Under the pieces are notes generated by a model. That model was not told the DNA's origin. It saw nothing but the letters and a program-made list of their open reading frames with translations, and did no database searches. The position numbers and the translations under genes are program-made. Below, in pieces: positions 52,210 to 62,210 of a DNA stretch of 64,000 nucleotides; position 1 is the first letter of the stretch, and the number at the start of each line of letters is the position of its first letter. The DNA comes from Candidatus Latescibacterota bacterium (GTDB lineage: Bacteria; Latescibacterota; UBA2968). The stretch is taken from assembly GCA_022824945.1 (NCBI GenBank), contig JAJDYX010000007.1:40094-104093 (forward strand), given 5' to 3'.

Positions 52210-52338
52210 TGAGCTATAAAAGGCGGGATGCGAGAGAGCCTGCTTTTAAGCAGGGGGTGTAATATGGGCTATCACCCCATAGCTCGTATTATGCGGGACG
52301 GATGACCTGGTATTGATAGCACGAGTTCTGGAGACCCC
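52210..52338 (+). promoter_or_regulatory. Structured 5' leader with alternative hairpins
   Basis: The ~125-nt leader contains CCTGC/GCAGG (52239-52243, 52250-52254) and TATGGG/CCCATA (52263-52268, 52276-52281). GGGGTG (52254-52259) can instead pair with CACCCC (52273-52278), which excludes both. GGAG at 52331 precedes the ATG. An RNA switch is possible; no known riboswitch class is recognised. Confidence 0.4.
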
Positions 52339-52785
52339 ATGCCCGATTCATTATCTCAGGTACTGATGCACAGCGCCCCAAGTTTGTACGAGCATCTCGA
52401 CGCATTTGCTCAGGTTGTTGAGTCGGCCGTTCAGATAACTGGCGCTTCAGAAGATGAGCAAGTTGATCTGATGGTTGCGGTCATGGAAGCACTCAATAAT
52501 GCGATTGACCATGGCAATGGTGAAGATGCCTCTAAGCAAGTACATCTCAAGATCGATATCCATCCCGCTTCCATCACGGTTTGGGTGCAAGATGAGGGTG
52601 GGGGGTTTGACCCCAATGCAGCACCTGACCCACTTGCGCCGGAAAATCTGATGAATAATTCCGGGCGCGGGCTTTTAATGATGCGTGCGTTTATGGATGA
52701 GGTGGATTTTATGCCCTCTCAAACAGGCACGCTGGTTAAGATGGTCAAGTATTTTTCTTCTAAATCGTCACCATCTCACTGTTGA
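52339..52785 (+). CDS. RsbW-like anti-sigma serine kinase (HATPase domain)
   Basis: A 148-residue GHKL ATPase-domain protein. The N-box is EALNNAIDHGN, the G1 box DEGGGFD and the G2 box SGRGLLMM. RsbW-type proteins hold a sigma factor and phosphorylate an STAS antagonist. Neither partner is adjacent. It opens an operon with hpf and hprK, so it may link stress signalling with translation control. Confidence 0.88.
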   Translation: MPDSLSQVLMHSAPSLYEHLDAFAQVVESAVQITGASEDEQVDLMVAVMEALNNAIDHGNGEDASKQVHLKIDIHPASITVWVQDEGGGFDPNAAPDPLAPENLMNNSGRGLLMMRAFMDEVDFMPSQTGTLVKMVKYFSSKSSPSHC

Positions 52786-52795
52786 GGAGGATGCC

Positions 52796-53104
52796 ATGCA
52801 AATTGTCATCTCTGGACATCACTACCATGTCTCGGACAGCACGCGCACCCATATAAAAGCTGCTGTCTCTCGGTTTGAGCGATTTTACACGCCAGTGCTG
52901 GGTTGTCATATCACCATTACAAAAGAGGAGCCTGCATTTCGCGTTGATATTATTGTCAAAGTACATGGTCAAACCCTCAAAGCTTCCAACACTGGCAACA
53001 AGCTCTTTCCCGTTATTGATGGTTCGGCAAAGAAGATGATCCGACAATTAAAGAAACTTCGCGACCGACGTAGAAAACCTCGCGTTATTTCTAGTGAGGT
53101 ATAA
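52796..53104 (+). CDS. hpf: Ribosome hibernation promoting factor, short form
   Basis: A 102-residue HPF/RaiA-domain protein (MQIVISGHHYHVSDSTRTHI to the basic KKLRDRRRKPR tail). It binds the 30S subunit and helps form 100S dimers in resting cells; the long-form dimerisation domain is absent. GAGGAGG at 52784-52790 selects the ATG at 52796, since the longer frame from 52685 overlaps the RsbW gene. It is followed 3 nt later by hprK. Confidence 0.9.
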   Translation: MQIVISGHHYHVSDSTRTHIKAAVSRFERFYTPVLGCHITITKEEPAFRVDIIVKVHGQTLKASNTGNKLFPVIDGSAKKMIRQLKKLRDRRRKPRVISSEV

Positions 53105-53107
53105 GCC

Positions 53108-54076
53108 GTGCCTCAGATTTCTATTGGCAAGATGTTAGAGAATTATGGCGACCAACTCTCGCTTTCGTCCGTTGCCGGACAGGAGGGGATTGGCAATACA
53201 CTATCTACCAGTGATGTTCATCGACCCGGTCTCGCGCTTGCGGGTTTCCTCGGACTTTTTACTTTTGATCGCGTTCAAGTTATGGGCAACACAGAAATGC
53301 TGTATCTGTCGAGCCTTGATCCCGATGTTTGTCGCCAGACTCTTGAAACCATTTTTCAGTTTGACATTCCCTGTGTGGTTATCACAGATGGCAATGAAGT
53401 ACTTCCCATGATGGTCGAATTGTCCAATGCGCGACAAATTCCTCTGCTGACCACGCCGTTTGCAACTACTAAGTTCGCCCACCTTTTTTCTCATTATCTC
53501 GACGATGTGTTTGCACCGCGCACGGCCATTCACGGTTCGCTGGTCGATGTGTATGGCATTGGGCTGTTATTTGTCGGTGCAAGCGGGATTGGAAAAAGTG
53601 AAATTGCCGTTGATCTCGTTGAACGCGGGCATCGATTGGTCGCAGATGATGTCGTACTCGTGTCGCGCAAGTTACAAGGCATAATTGTAGGCAGCAGCGG
53701 GGAAACACTGCGCGACCATATAGAAATACGCGGTCTTGGCATTTTGAATGTTCGCAATATGTTTGGTGTGCGTGCCGTTCGCATGCAGAAGCGGATTGAG
53801 GTTGTTGTCAAGCTCATTAAATGGGATGAGACCGCGGCGTATGACCGCATAGGACTCGATGAGGATTGGATCTCCATTCTCGACCTCGAGGTGCCACAGG
53901 TTACAGTGCCGATCTATCCTGGGAAAAATATTACTGTGATTGCAGAGACGATAGCCCTGAATTATCAACTCAAAATACAGGGCTATCACACAGCACAAGA
54001 ATTCAATCGCCGCCTCGTTGAGCGTATGAAAAACAAAATCCGGGACGATATGTCTATTCGAGCGGATATCGAGTAA
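53108..54076 (+). CDS. hprK: HPr kinase/phosphorylase
   Basis: A 322-residue enzyme that phosphorylates HPr on a serine and reverses this. Walker A is GASGIGKS, and the family signature is EIRGLGILNVRNMFG. The N-terminal half is the usual non-catalytic domain. The start is GTG at 53108. No HPr, EI or PTS gene is near, which is common in Gram-negatives where HprK has a regulatory role. It follows hpf, as in many proteobacterial rpoN-hpf-ptsN loci. Confidence 0.93.
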   Translation: MPQISIGKMLENYGDQLSLSSVAGQEGIGNTLSTSDVHRPGLALAGFLGLFTFDRVQVMGNTEMLYLSSLDPDVCRQTLETIFQFDIPCVVITDGNEVLPMMVELSNARQIPLLTTPFATTKFAHLFSHYLDDVFAPRTAIHGSLVDVYGIGLLFVGASGIGKSEIAVDLVERGHRLVADDVVLVSRKLQGIIVGSSGETLRDHIEIRGLGILNVRNMFGVRAVRMQKRIEVVVKLIKWDETAAYDRIGLDEDWISILDLEVPQVTVPIYPGKNITVIAETIALNYQLKIQGYHTAQEFNRRLVERMKNKIRDDMSIRADIE

Positions 54077-54090
54077 CTGTGGAGGAATAA

Positions 54091-55017
54091 ATGAAATTAA
54101 AGTGCGTTGTCTTATTGTTGTTTGGACTTATTGGGTGTGGGGGACAAAGTCCTTTGGAAAACGATGCCCAGCGCATGCTGGCTTCTGTACGGGATTTGGA
54201 AGAAGAATTGTCTGATTTACCGCAGGCGATTGCGCGGTATGGAGAAATTTCAGCGCAATTCCCACACACTGAGGCGGAAAAAACTGCGCGTGCGCGCCGG
54301 GCGATACTCGAGCGGGTACAAACGCGCCTGACAGAACGAGAAGCTGTTCCGGAAGACAGTATAGAGGCATTTTACGAGGGTGTGGTTGAGATCGCGCCCG
54401 ATTATTTTGCCACATTGAAGAAGCTCGGCACAAATTATAGCAACCAGATACACTTTACCACGCGTTTTGCCGCCAATACAGGGGCAGTACAGATAAAAGA
54501 ACAGGCTATAGGAATATGGGAGAAGCAGGATCGCATGTGGTCGCGCTACACCTTTCGCCCAATCCCATCAAATCGTTTCTGGCAGGATCAGTTGTGTAAG
54601 GACGCGCTGAATATTACAGAGATGTTAATTGACAAGTCATTTCGAGAGTACGACCGCGCGCTGAGTATCATCAATAAGGGATTGGATTATGCTTCGGGCG
54701 AGGATGTGATTTCACGGGCAAAGGTCTATGCCGCCTATTGCACTTTTTGGCAGGGCGAAACAGAGGACTTCCATCAGGGCGTCACACTGGCAAAAGAGGC
54801 TCTGAGCTATGAATTTTTGTCGGATAATAATCGCGCGCGCGCCTATCATGTGATTGGTCTGTGTTACACGTATATCTATCAGGACTCAGAGGACATGGCG
54901 CATCTCGATGAGGCGATAAAAGCACTCAATGAAGCCGTGAATATCGATGGGAATATGGGTGAGGCAAAGCAATTGCTCAAAGCGTTGCGACACCAGAGAG
55001 GAAGGGTAGCGTCTTAA
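54091..55017 (+). CDS. Hypothetical helical-repeat lipoprotein
   Basis: A 308-residue lipoprotein (lipobox LIGC) of helical composition. The C-terminal half resembles TPR repeats (DYASGEDVISRAKVYAAYC, AHLDEAIKALNEAVNID). The N-terminal helix pair at 24-60 resembles tetratricopeptide or YfiO-like sequences. Function unknown; it lies between hprK and the aspartokinase gene, 14 nt from the first and 3 nt from the second. Confidence 0.8.
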   Translation: MKLKCVVLLLFGLIGCGGQSPLENDAQRMLASVRDLEEELSDLPQAIARYGEISAQFPHTEAEKTARARRAILERVQTRLTEREAVPEDSIEAFYEGVVEIAPDYFATLKKLGTNYSNQIHFTTRFAANTGAVQIKEQAIGIWEKQDRMWSRYTFRPIPSNRFWQDQLCKDALNITEMLIDKSFREYDRALSIINKGLDYASGEDVISRAKVYAAYCTFWQGETEDFHQGVTLAKEALSYEFLSDNNRARAYHVIGLCYTYIYQDSEDMAHLDEAIKALNEAVNIDGNMGEAKQLLKALRHQRGRVAS

Positions 55018-55020
55018 GGT

Positions 55021-56328
55021 ATGAAAAAATTTGTTTGTAAATTTGGTGGTTCGTCGGTCGCCGATGCCGCACAAGTCGAGAAGGTAGTGTCTATTGTGCG
55101 AAGCGATGAACGCCGCTGTTTTGTTGTGCCTTCCGCGCCGGGTAAGCGGTCTGATGACGATACAAAAATTACCGATTTGCTCTATTTGTGCCACGAACTC
55201 GCTCGGCAAAATGTCGATTTTTCAGAGCCTTTTAACAAAATTAGTACACGTTATTTGGATCTCTCAAAGGCTCTTGGCGCGTCAATTGATATGGAGAGAT
55301 TGCTCGCTGAAGTTGAGAGCAGGATCGCAGGGGGCGCAGGACGAGATTATGTGGCGTCTCGCGGCGAGTATTTGTGCGGGCGCATTCTATCCGATGCCTT
55401 GGACGCCGCATTTGTCGATCCTGCTGGGGCGATTCTCTTTCGGTCTGATGGGCGTCTCGACAGCGATTCATATCGGCGATTGCGGGCACGTCTTTCGGAT
55501 GAGCAGATCTATGTTATTCCGGGATTTTACGGTGCGGATACAGAGGGCGAGATTGTGACATTTTCTCGCGGTGGATCGGATATTACCGGTGCGATTGTTG
55601 CACGCGCTGTTGGAGCAGAAGTGTACGAAAACTGGACGGATGTATCCGGATTGCTCATGGCCGATCCCCGCCTGGTGCCCAATCCATTGCCCGTAGAGGA
55701 AATTACGTATCGTGAGATGCGCGAGTTGGCCTATATGGGAGCCGATGTTTTACACGACGAGGCGATGTTTCCCGTGCGCACAGCTAAAATTCCCATTCAC
55801 ATACGCAATACCAATCGGCCAGAGGATAAGGGCACACTGATTTTGCCGAGCCGAGAGCTTACACAGCGCATGATTGCCGGGGTAGCGGGGCGTCCCAATT
55901 TTAGCATGTTGTTTATTGAAAAAGACCTGATGAATCAGACGACGGGGTTTGGTCAGCGGGTCCTGGAGGTGGTTGCGCGACACGGGATTAGTTATGATCA
56001 CACGCCGTCTGGTATCGATACAATGTCGGTGATCATACAGGATGAGCAATTGGACGGCAAAGGCGAACTTCTCGTTGAAGACATTCAACGCATTATCGAG
56101 CCTGATCGCGTCGAGCTAATCCACGGACTTGCACTGATTGCGACGGTTGGCGAGGGAATGTCGCACAGGGTTGGCATTGCTGCGCGTCTGTTTACCGCGC
56201 TGGCAGATGCAGGTGTGAATGTACGGGTGATCGATCAGGGAGCTTCGGAGATCAATATTATTGTGGGGGTCGAAGAAGCCGATCTCGAGACAGCGCTGGT
56301 CGCCATTTACCGAGCTTTTGTTAATTAG
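55021..56328 (+). CDS. Aspartate kinase
   Basis: A 435-residue monofunctional aspartokinase: KFGGSSV at the start, SRGGSDITGA, the ENWTDVSGLLMADPR motif, and two ACT domains at the end. The first step of the lysine, threonine and methionine pathway. Its length and C-terminus fit the ~440-residue class III group (lysC/thrA-like); which amino acid inhibits it cannot be said. Confidence 0.93.
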   Translation: MKKFVCKFGGSSVADAAQVEKVVSIVRSDERRCFVVPSAPGKRSDDDTKITDLLYLCHELARQNVDFSEPFNKISTRYLDLSKALGASIDMERLLAEVESRIAGGAGRDYVASRGEYLCGRILSDALDAAFVDPAGAILFRSDGRLDSDSYRRLRARLSDEQIYVIPGFYGADTEGEIVTFSRGGSDITGAIVARAVGAEVYENWTDVSGLLMADPRLVPNPLPVEEITYREMRELAYMGADVLHDEAMFPVRTAKIPIHIRNTNRPEDKGTLILPSRELTQRMIAGVAGRPNFSMLFIEKDLMNQTTGFGQRVLEVVARHGISYDHTPSGIDTMSVIIQDEQLDGKGELLVEDIQRIIEPDRVELIHGLALIATVGEGMSHRVGIAARLFTALADAGVNVRVIDQGASEINIIVGVEEADLETALVAIYRAFVN

Positions 56329-56350
56329 GGAAAGAAACCGGGAGGGATTC

Positions 56351-57400
56351 ATGAAGATTCTCGTGACGGGATCACACGGAAGAGTAGGGGGCAATCTGGT
56401 CAGACGCTTGCTCGCTAAAGGACACGATATACGCGGCTTTGTCTATCCCGGCGATGCCAGCCGCGCGGGCAAGTGGGAAGGCATCGATGCAGTCGAGGTC
56501 GTAGAAGGCGACTTGCGCGATTACGAGGCCGTATCTCGCGCGGTTGAAGGTGTGGATGCTATATATCACCTGGCTGCGGCTTTTGCAAGCCCGCATAGCC
56601 ATATCGAATATTTGCAGATCAATGGGCTGGGCACACTTCATTTACTCGAAGCAGTGCGCGAGAAAGTTCCCAATTTGCAGCGTTTTGTCTATGCCTGTAC
56701 AGAAGCGATATACTGGAAGGTTGAAGAGGCTGGGCGTTTGTTTGAGAAGCCAATTTCCGAAGATATGGTCAGCCCGACTCATGCGATGCCGTATTTTTTG
56801 ACCAAGTGGATCGGCGAAGAACTGGTGATGAATTACCATGTTCAATACAGCGTGCCGAGCGTTGTGTGTCGGTTCGCGACTATTTTTGAACCGAGTGAAT
56901 TTTTGACCGAAGATGGCGTTCCCAAATTTTGTCCGCTCCGACCTGTGCTCGAGCGATTGCGACGCCTGAAAAACCCCACAGATGAACAGAGAGAGCAACT
57001 CGCATCTATGGAAAAAGCGTGGGCAGATGGCGCGCGGGTTTTGATTAGCAGGTGCCCCGATGGCAGGAGTTTTAAACAGGAGTGGGCAGATGTGCGGGAT
57101 ATCGCCCTCGGTCTTTCTCTGAGTTTGGAGCGCGATGAAGCCGTGGGCGAGGCATTTACCCTGGGCGGAATGCTCATAGTGTGGGAAGAAGATGTTCCAA
57201 AAGTTGCCGATTATCTCGGCGTAGGCTATACAGAAGCGACCATGCCTGCGCCGAATTTTTTTGAATTTGATCGGACAAAAACGCAAAATCTGCTCGGGTA
57301 TCATGCCGAACACGATCTGTGGAGTACGCTGAATACGGCTCTGGCGATGCGAGAGGGCAAAGATACAGATGTTGTTCCCACAGGTGTGCGCTACGGATGA
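56351..57400 (+). CDS. NAD-dependent epimerase/dehydratase (extended SDR)
   Basis: A 349-residue extended short-chain dehydrogenase: TGSHGRVGG nucleotide motif, DAIYHLAAAFASP, and the catalytic YFLTK (YxxxK). The longer start at 56261 overlaps the aspartokinase; ATG 56351 has GGAGGGA 4 nt upstream. Likely modifies a nucleotide sugar or polyol. It precedes the TonB-receptor genes by 24 nt. Confidence 0.88.
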   Translation: MKILVTGSHGRVGGNLVRRLLAKGHDIRGFVYPGDASRAGKWEGIDAVEVVEGDLRDYEAVSRAVEGVDAIYHLAAAFASPHSHIEYLQINGLGTLHLLEAVREKVPNLQRFVYACTEAIYWKVEEAGRLFEKPISEDMVSPTHAMPYFLTKWIGEELVMNYHVQYSVPSVVCRFATIFEPSEFLTEDGVPKFCPLRPVLERLRRLKNPTDEQREQLASMEKAWADGARVLISRCPDGRSFKQEWADVRDIALGLSLSLERDEAVGEAFTLGGMLIVWEEDVPKVADYLGVGYTEATMPAPNFFEFDRTKTQNLLGYHAEHDLWSTLNTALAMREGKDTDVVPTGVRYG

Positions 57401-57424
57401 AATCTCATAATAATGGGAGGTTCT

Positions 57425-60400
57425 ATGGCTTTTTGGCACAGATCTATTCCTATTCTGGTATGCGCGGCATTGCTTTTGGGCGTGAGCGAGGCTCAATCTG
57501 TTGGAAATATTACCGGCACAGTGACCGATGCTGCAAGTGGAGAGAAGTTGGAAGCGGTGCAGATCTATATTCCGGTCTTGAAACTGGGCGCAGTATCGGA
57601 TGAGCATGGTCGCTTTATTATCGACAATGTGCCAATTGGCACGTATGAACTGAAGGCCGATTTGATCGGCTATGCGAGTGCGACAGTAGCGATTAATGTG
57701 ACGGCTGGACAGACAACGCCGGTTGCTTTGCAGATGGAGTTGTCCGCGCTTTATCTGGATGAAGTGGTGGTAACAGGTACGGCTTTTAAGGAATCGCCTA
57801 TCAATTTGCCCTATGCGGTTACGGTGGTCGGGCGGGAGAAGATGGCAGAACAGGGTTCCCCGCAGGCGGTTGATTTTTTTAAGAACCTGGGGGCGAGTCA
57901 CGGCGTGATCGGCGAGGCGAATAGCTGGTACAACGACCAGTCTGTTTCGGTTCCAGAGACCGTTGCCAATGTGAACCTGCGCGGACTGGGAGCTTCCAGA
58001 ACTCTGGTTCTGATCAATAGCCGCAGACAAGTGTACATACCCGCGCGTTTATTTGGCGGTCGCTTTGTAGATGTGAATGCCATCCCATCAATTGCAATTG
58101 ACCGGGTCGAAGTGCTCAAGGAGGGAGCCTCGGCCATCTATGGATCGGATGCAGTAGCTGGTGTCGCCAATTTCTTGACGCGCAACGACTTTACAGGTTT
58201 TGAAGTCTCGGCGGGGCACGATTATTTCGCCGGTGCGGGCGATACGAATTTCGGTGCGATATGGGGTGGGAAGCTCGGCAAAGCCCATGCGGTTATTTCT
58301 GCGGAATGGATGGGACGACAGGAACTGAACGCGCGCGAGCGAAGCTGGACATTGCGCGGGTTCCCATTTTGGGGATGGTCGGGGACTGGTAATCCCGGTG
58401 CATTCCTCATGCCGTCGCTATCGGGTGCGGAGAACAAGGATGAATTTGTTCAGGCACTTGTTAATGCGCCTCGGTTTATTGATCCCAATTGTGAAGCTCT
58501 CGGCGGCTATGCCGAAAGCTGGACGTGTCGTTTCCGATACCAGCCCTGGGATATTCTGATCGAGAAACAGCGCCATCTTCGAACTTTTGCCGAGATCAAT
58601 GGACCTTTGGGCGATGACGCGAAGTATCATATAGAGGCCATGTGGGCCGATACCGATATGCCCCATTACACGACGACGCCTTCTTTTCCGCCGATTACAC
58701 TGTTCAACGGCAATCAACTCGTTGAGAGCAGCCACCCGGGACGGCAGGCGTTTTGCGGCTCGAGTTACGAGGCCGCGGGGTTTGCCTCTCGAGAAGACTG
58801 TCTCAAAGACGACTGGTATTTTTTTGGTCGGCTCGTTGGCAACGAGGGACCGGGACGTTCACTGAGCCGTCAATCGCAGACTGGACGCATCGCAGGGTCT
58901 GTCACGCGCGATTTTCAGATTGCAGATCGAGACGCCCGGTTTGATTTTGGCATCAGTTATTCCCGCAGCAGTGGGAATATGAACCAGCCAGCGGAATACG
59001 CCTATCGCAAGTTTCTCGCTTTTCGCGGCTATGGGGGGCCAGATTGTGGCGTTGAGGTTATCGCAGATCCAACTGCTCCCGAAGGGATGCGCCTGGGGCC
59101 TCTCAATGGCAAAGTGGCAGGGCAGGGGGATTGCCTGTACTACAACCCGTTCAGCAACGCGATTCAGTTTTCCACGCAAGCCCCTGACGGATTGGATCCC
59201 ACTGCGTTTGTATTTGCGGATAAGCAAAACCCCGATTACGTCCCCGGTCTTGAGAATAGCGCGTCATTGATCGATTGGATCAACGAGGAAGTCGATTTAG
59301 AAAATGACGCTGCGCTACTGGTTGCAGACGCGACGCTGACGGGAACATGGACGGAAAATGTCTGGCTCAACGCAAGTTATGCCGCAGGGTATCAATTCCG
59401 TCGCCTCGACGTGTCTGCAGAACCAAATGATTCGGGCAATCTGACTACCAATCCCTGTCTGGTTCCCGGCGATAGATCGTGTATCGACACGGCCGGGCGT
59501 CAGATCGGTTTCGGCTCTGGTCTTTTTACGCTTATCAACGGATATTATCCCTATGAAGACAACCAGATCGTGCATCGGATTTTTGGCGAACTTCCCCTGA
59601 GTATGGGTGAGGATCTCGACGCGCAAATTGTCGCCAATTACGAGTTCCACAAGGAAGCGAGTAGTTTTAATCCCAAGGTGGCGGCAAGCTGGCGTTTCTC
59701 GGATTCCGATGCCCACTCATTGGATTTGCGCGGTTCCGTGCAGACGACTTTTCGCACGCCTTCGGTAGATGATCTGAACACAGATGTTCGCACGACTCTC
59801 GAATATCTCGATCCGGTAGGGGTCTATAAAGCGATAGACGCTTATGGAAGTACTGATCTCAAACCCGAAGAGGCGTTTACCTATAATGTAGGAATTGTCC
59901 TGCTTGCAAATCCAGATATAGAAATGACCGTCGATTACTGGCATTATGACTTCAAAAACGTGATTGCCACGCTACCGCAAAACGATGTGGTGCGGCTCTA
60001 CGGAGAAGGTTATAATGGCGACGAAAGAAAATTAAACGCCGTGAAGGATCGCATTTCATGCCCTGGCAATGTCACGGACGGTTCTTGTGTCCCTGGAGAT
60101 ATTGAGCGCGTGCGGATTGATTTGATCAATTGGCCCGGTGTTCAAACTTCGGGGTTCGACTGGCATATAGGGATGCGGTTCAATGCGGGGGCGGGGCAGC
60201 TTTCTGGCGGTCTGGATGGCACGTACACGCGTGAGTATTACATGAAGGAACTTCGCATAGATGGCGTGGAATACCGCGCTGCGCTGGATGGCGCGGGATA
60301 TTACAATAGAACCCATCCGCTGGCATCACCGATTCCACAGTGGAAATGGCGAGGTTCTGCTGGCTACCACTGGGGCAACTATAGTCTGGTCAATTACGTC

Positions 60401-60649
60401 AACTACATATCCGCGTATGAAGATCGGGACGTTTGGACGCTGGATGGTCGCATTGATTCATTTCTCACCTATGATGTCAATTTTGTGTGGCACTTGCCCA
60501 GGCGCGGTATGAATATCACGTTCTCCGCGTTGAATCTGACCGGGCAAGTGCCGCCTCTCGTCGATTTTGAACTGGGGTTCGACGGCTTGACGCACAATCC
60601 CAAAGGCCGGCGGTTCAAGTTGGCGGCTACATATCAATTCGAGCTTTGA
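57425..60649 (+). CDS. TonB-dependent receptor with CarboxypepD-like N-terminal domain (first)
   Basis: A 1074-residue outer-membrane receptor. A signal peptide (about 1-23) is followed by a CarboxypepD_reg-like beta domain (about 26-115: GNITGTVTDAASGEKLEAVQI), the plug (YLDEVVVTGTAFKESPIN, SIAIDRVEVLKEGASAIYGSDA), then a barrel ending in KLAATYQFEL. This resembles SusC-type receptors, which take up oligosaccharides or peptides. No SusD gene is seen. ATG 57425 follows GGGAGG at 57415-57420. A BCCT transporter and a close paralogue lie downstream. Confidence 0.92.
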   Translation: MAFWHRSIPILVCAALLLGVSEAQSVGNITGTVTDAASGEKLEAVQIYIPVLKLGAVSDEHGRFIIDNVPIGTYELKADLIGYASATVAINVTAGQTTPVALQMELSALYLDEVVVTGTAFKESPINLPYAVTVVGREKMAEQGSPQAVDFFKNLGASHGVIGEANSWYNDQSVSVPETVANVNLRGLGASRTLVLINSRRQVYIPARLFGGRFVDVNAIPSIAIDRVEVLKEGASAIYGSDAVAGVANFLTRNDFTGFEVSAGHDYFAGAGDTNFGAIWGGKLGKAHAVISAEWMGRQELNARERSWTLRGFPFWGWSGTGNPGAFLMPSLSGAENKDEFVQALVNAPRFIDPNCEALGGYAESWTCRFRYQPWDILIEKQRHLRTFAEINGPLGDDAKYHIEAMWADTDMPHYTTTPSFPPITLFNGNQLVESSHPGRQAFCGSSYEAAGFASREDCLKDDWYFFGRLVGNEGPGRSLSRQSQTGRIAGSVTRDFQIADRDARFDFGISYSRSSGNMNQPAEYAYRKFLAFRGYGGPDCGVEVIADPTAPEGMRLGPLNGKVAGQGDCLYYNPFSNAIQFSTQAPDGLDPTAFVFADKQNPDYVPGLENSASLIDWINEEVDLENDAALLVADATLTGTWTENVWLNASYAAGYQFRRLDVSAEPNDSGNLTTNPCLVPGDRSCIDTAGRQIGFGSGLFTLINGYYPYEDNQIVHRIFGELPLSMGEDLDAQIVANYEFHKEASSFNPKVAASWRFSDSDAHSLDLRGSVQTTFRTPSVDDLNTDVRTTLEYLDPVGVYKAIDAYGSTDLKPEEAFTYNVGIVLLANPDIEMTVDYWHYDFKNVIATLPQNDVVRLYGEGYNGDERKLNAVKDRISCPGNVTDGSCVPGDIERVRIDLINWPGVQTSGFDWHIGMRFNAGAGQLSGGLDGTYTREYYMKELRIDGVEYRAALDGAGYYNRTHPLASPIPQWKWRGSAGYHWGNYSLVNYVNYISAYEDRDVWTLDGRIDSFLTYDVNFVWHLPRRGMNITFSALNLTGQVPPLVDFELGFDGLTHNPKGRRFKLAATYQFEL

Positions 60650-60662
60650 TGGAAGGAAAGTT

Positions 60663-62210
60663 TTGCAAACGCCTGAAGGATTACATGATAGGGAGTATCG
60701 CAAGCTATTCGGTTTAGATATTTATTTGACGCCGGTGTTTGTGATTTCCGGTATTACCATTATTGCATTTGTCACTGGCGCACTTGTCTTCCAGGAAGCC
60801 GCGACTGTGGGGTTCAAAAATATCCGCGAGTGGCTCACTGCGAACCTCGATTGGTTTTTTATTATTGCGGCTAATCTCGTCGTGCTCTTTTGTTTCTATG
60901 TGGCACTATCTCCCCTTGGGAAGGTGCGCCTGGGAGGTGCAGATGCAAAACCCGAATACACCTATTTAACCTGGATTGCCATGCTTTTTGCGGCTGGCGT
61001 GGGCATAGGGTTGCTGTTTTTCGGGGTGGCAGAGCCGGTGTACTATTTTAAGGCGCCACCGCTTGGCATTACGCCCAGAACAGAGGCGGCCGTTGCCGTG
61101 GGAATAGCAGCGACGGTTTTTCATTGGGGGCTACACGGTTGGGCGATCTATGGCGTCGTTGGCCTCGCTCTGGGATACTTCGCGTATAATCGGGGATTAC
61201 CCCTCACCATTCGTTCTGCGTTCTATCCCTTGTTTGGCGACCGCGTCTGGGGCTGGCCCGGACACATTATCGATACGTTCGCCATATTCGCGGGATTGTT
61301 TGGGCTTGCAACCTCCCTCGGTCTGGGGGTTCAGCAGGTTACTTCCGGATTAAACTATTTGTTTGATATTCCCGCGAACAATACGACTATGGTGGTGCTG
61401 ATTGTTGGAATTACTGCCATCGCACTTATATCAGTGGTGACAGGTATTAATGTCGGCATCAAGCGTTTGAGCCAGTTCAATATCATTCTCGCGTTTTTAC
61501 TGCTATTGGCTGTTGTATCACTTGGACCAACGCTCTATATTTTTCGCAGTATCTTCGCTGGTCTCGGCAGCTATTTCGTTCAGATTATCCCGCTCAGCAA
61601 TTGGATTGGGCGCGAGGATGTCGCCTTCGTGCGAGACTGGACGACTTTCTACTGGGCGTGGTGGTTTGCCTGGGCACCGTTTGTCGGCACGTTCATCGCC
61701 CGTATTTCAAAGGGACGCACTGTGCGCGAATTTGTCGTCTTCGTGCTCTTACTGCCAATGCTTTTATGCCTGCTGTGGTTCGGTACTTTTAGCGGCACGG
61801 CGTTCTACCAGCATATTGTTGAAGGCTATACCGGTGTAACTGAGAATGTCGAGGCTTGGAAGCTCGAAATCGCATTGTTCAAAATGTTTGATAAGTTGCC
61901 GATGGCGACACTGCTTTCATCTGTGGCGATGCTGCTGACTGTTGTGTTTTTTGTTACTTCGTCAGACTCTGGATCGTTGATTATTGACACGATAGCAGCC
62001 GGCGGCAGGGTTGATGCGCCAGTTGCGCAACGCGTTTTCTGGTGTACTATTGAAGGGTTAGTCGCCATAGCGCTCCTGCTCGGCGGAGGCCTGAGTGCGT
62101 TGCAAGCTGCCTCGCTCGTAACCGGCTTGCCGTTCGCCATTGTGCTATTGGGAATGGCTGTCTGCGTGTGGATGGGGCTTCGCAGCGAATTGCGCGAATC
62201 GCGCGGATGA
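60663..62210 (+). CDS. BCCT-family betaine/choline/carnitine transporter
   Basis: A 515-residue inner-membrane transporter with about 12 helices. The family signatures are HWGLHGWAIYG and FYWAWWFAWAPFVGTFIARIS with KGRTVREF; the substrate-binding W-W-A-W residues are present. It imports trimethylammonium or sulfonium solutes with Na+ or H+. The start is TTG at 60663 with GGAAGGA upstream. It lies between two TonB receptors, suggesting a shared substrate. Confidence 0.93.
   Translation: MQTPEGLHDREYRKLFGLDIYLTPVFVISGITIIAFVTGALVFQEAATVGFKNIREWLTANLDWFFIIAANLVVLFCFYVALSPLGKVRLGGADAKPEYTYLTWIAMLFAAGVGIGLLFFGVAEPVYYFKAPPLGITPRTEAAVAVGIAATVFHWGLHGWAIYGVVGLALGYFAYNRGLPLTIRSAFYPLFGDRVWGWPGHIIDTFAIFAGLFGLATSLGLGVQQVTSGLNYLFDIPANNTTMVVLIVGITAIALISVVTGINVGIKRLSQFNIILAFLLLLAVVSLGPTLYIFRSIFAGLGSYFVQIIPLSNWIGREDVAFVRDWTTFYWAWWFAWAPFVGTFIARISKGRTVREFVVFVLLLPMLLCLLWFGTFSGTAFYQHIVEGYTGVTENVEAWKLEIALFKMFDKLPMATLLSSVAMLLTVVFFVTSSDSGSLIIDTIAAGGRVDAPVAQRVFWCTIEGLVAIALLLGGGLSALQAASLVTGLPFAIVLLGMAVCVWMGLRSELRESRG

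Noticed and set aside
56642..58030. Minus-strand frame of 462 residues across the epimerase and TonB genes
   Set aside because: Antisense shadow; composition is unlike a protein (rich in His, Arg, Ile), and both sense genes have complete family motifs.
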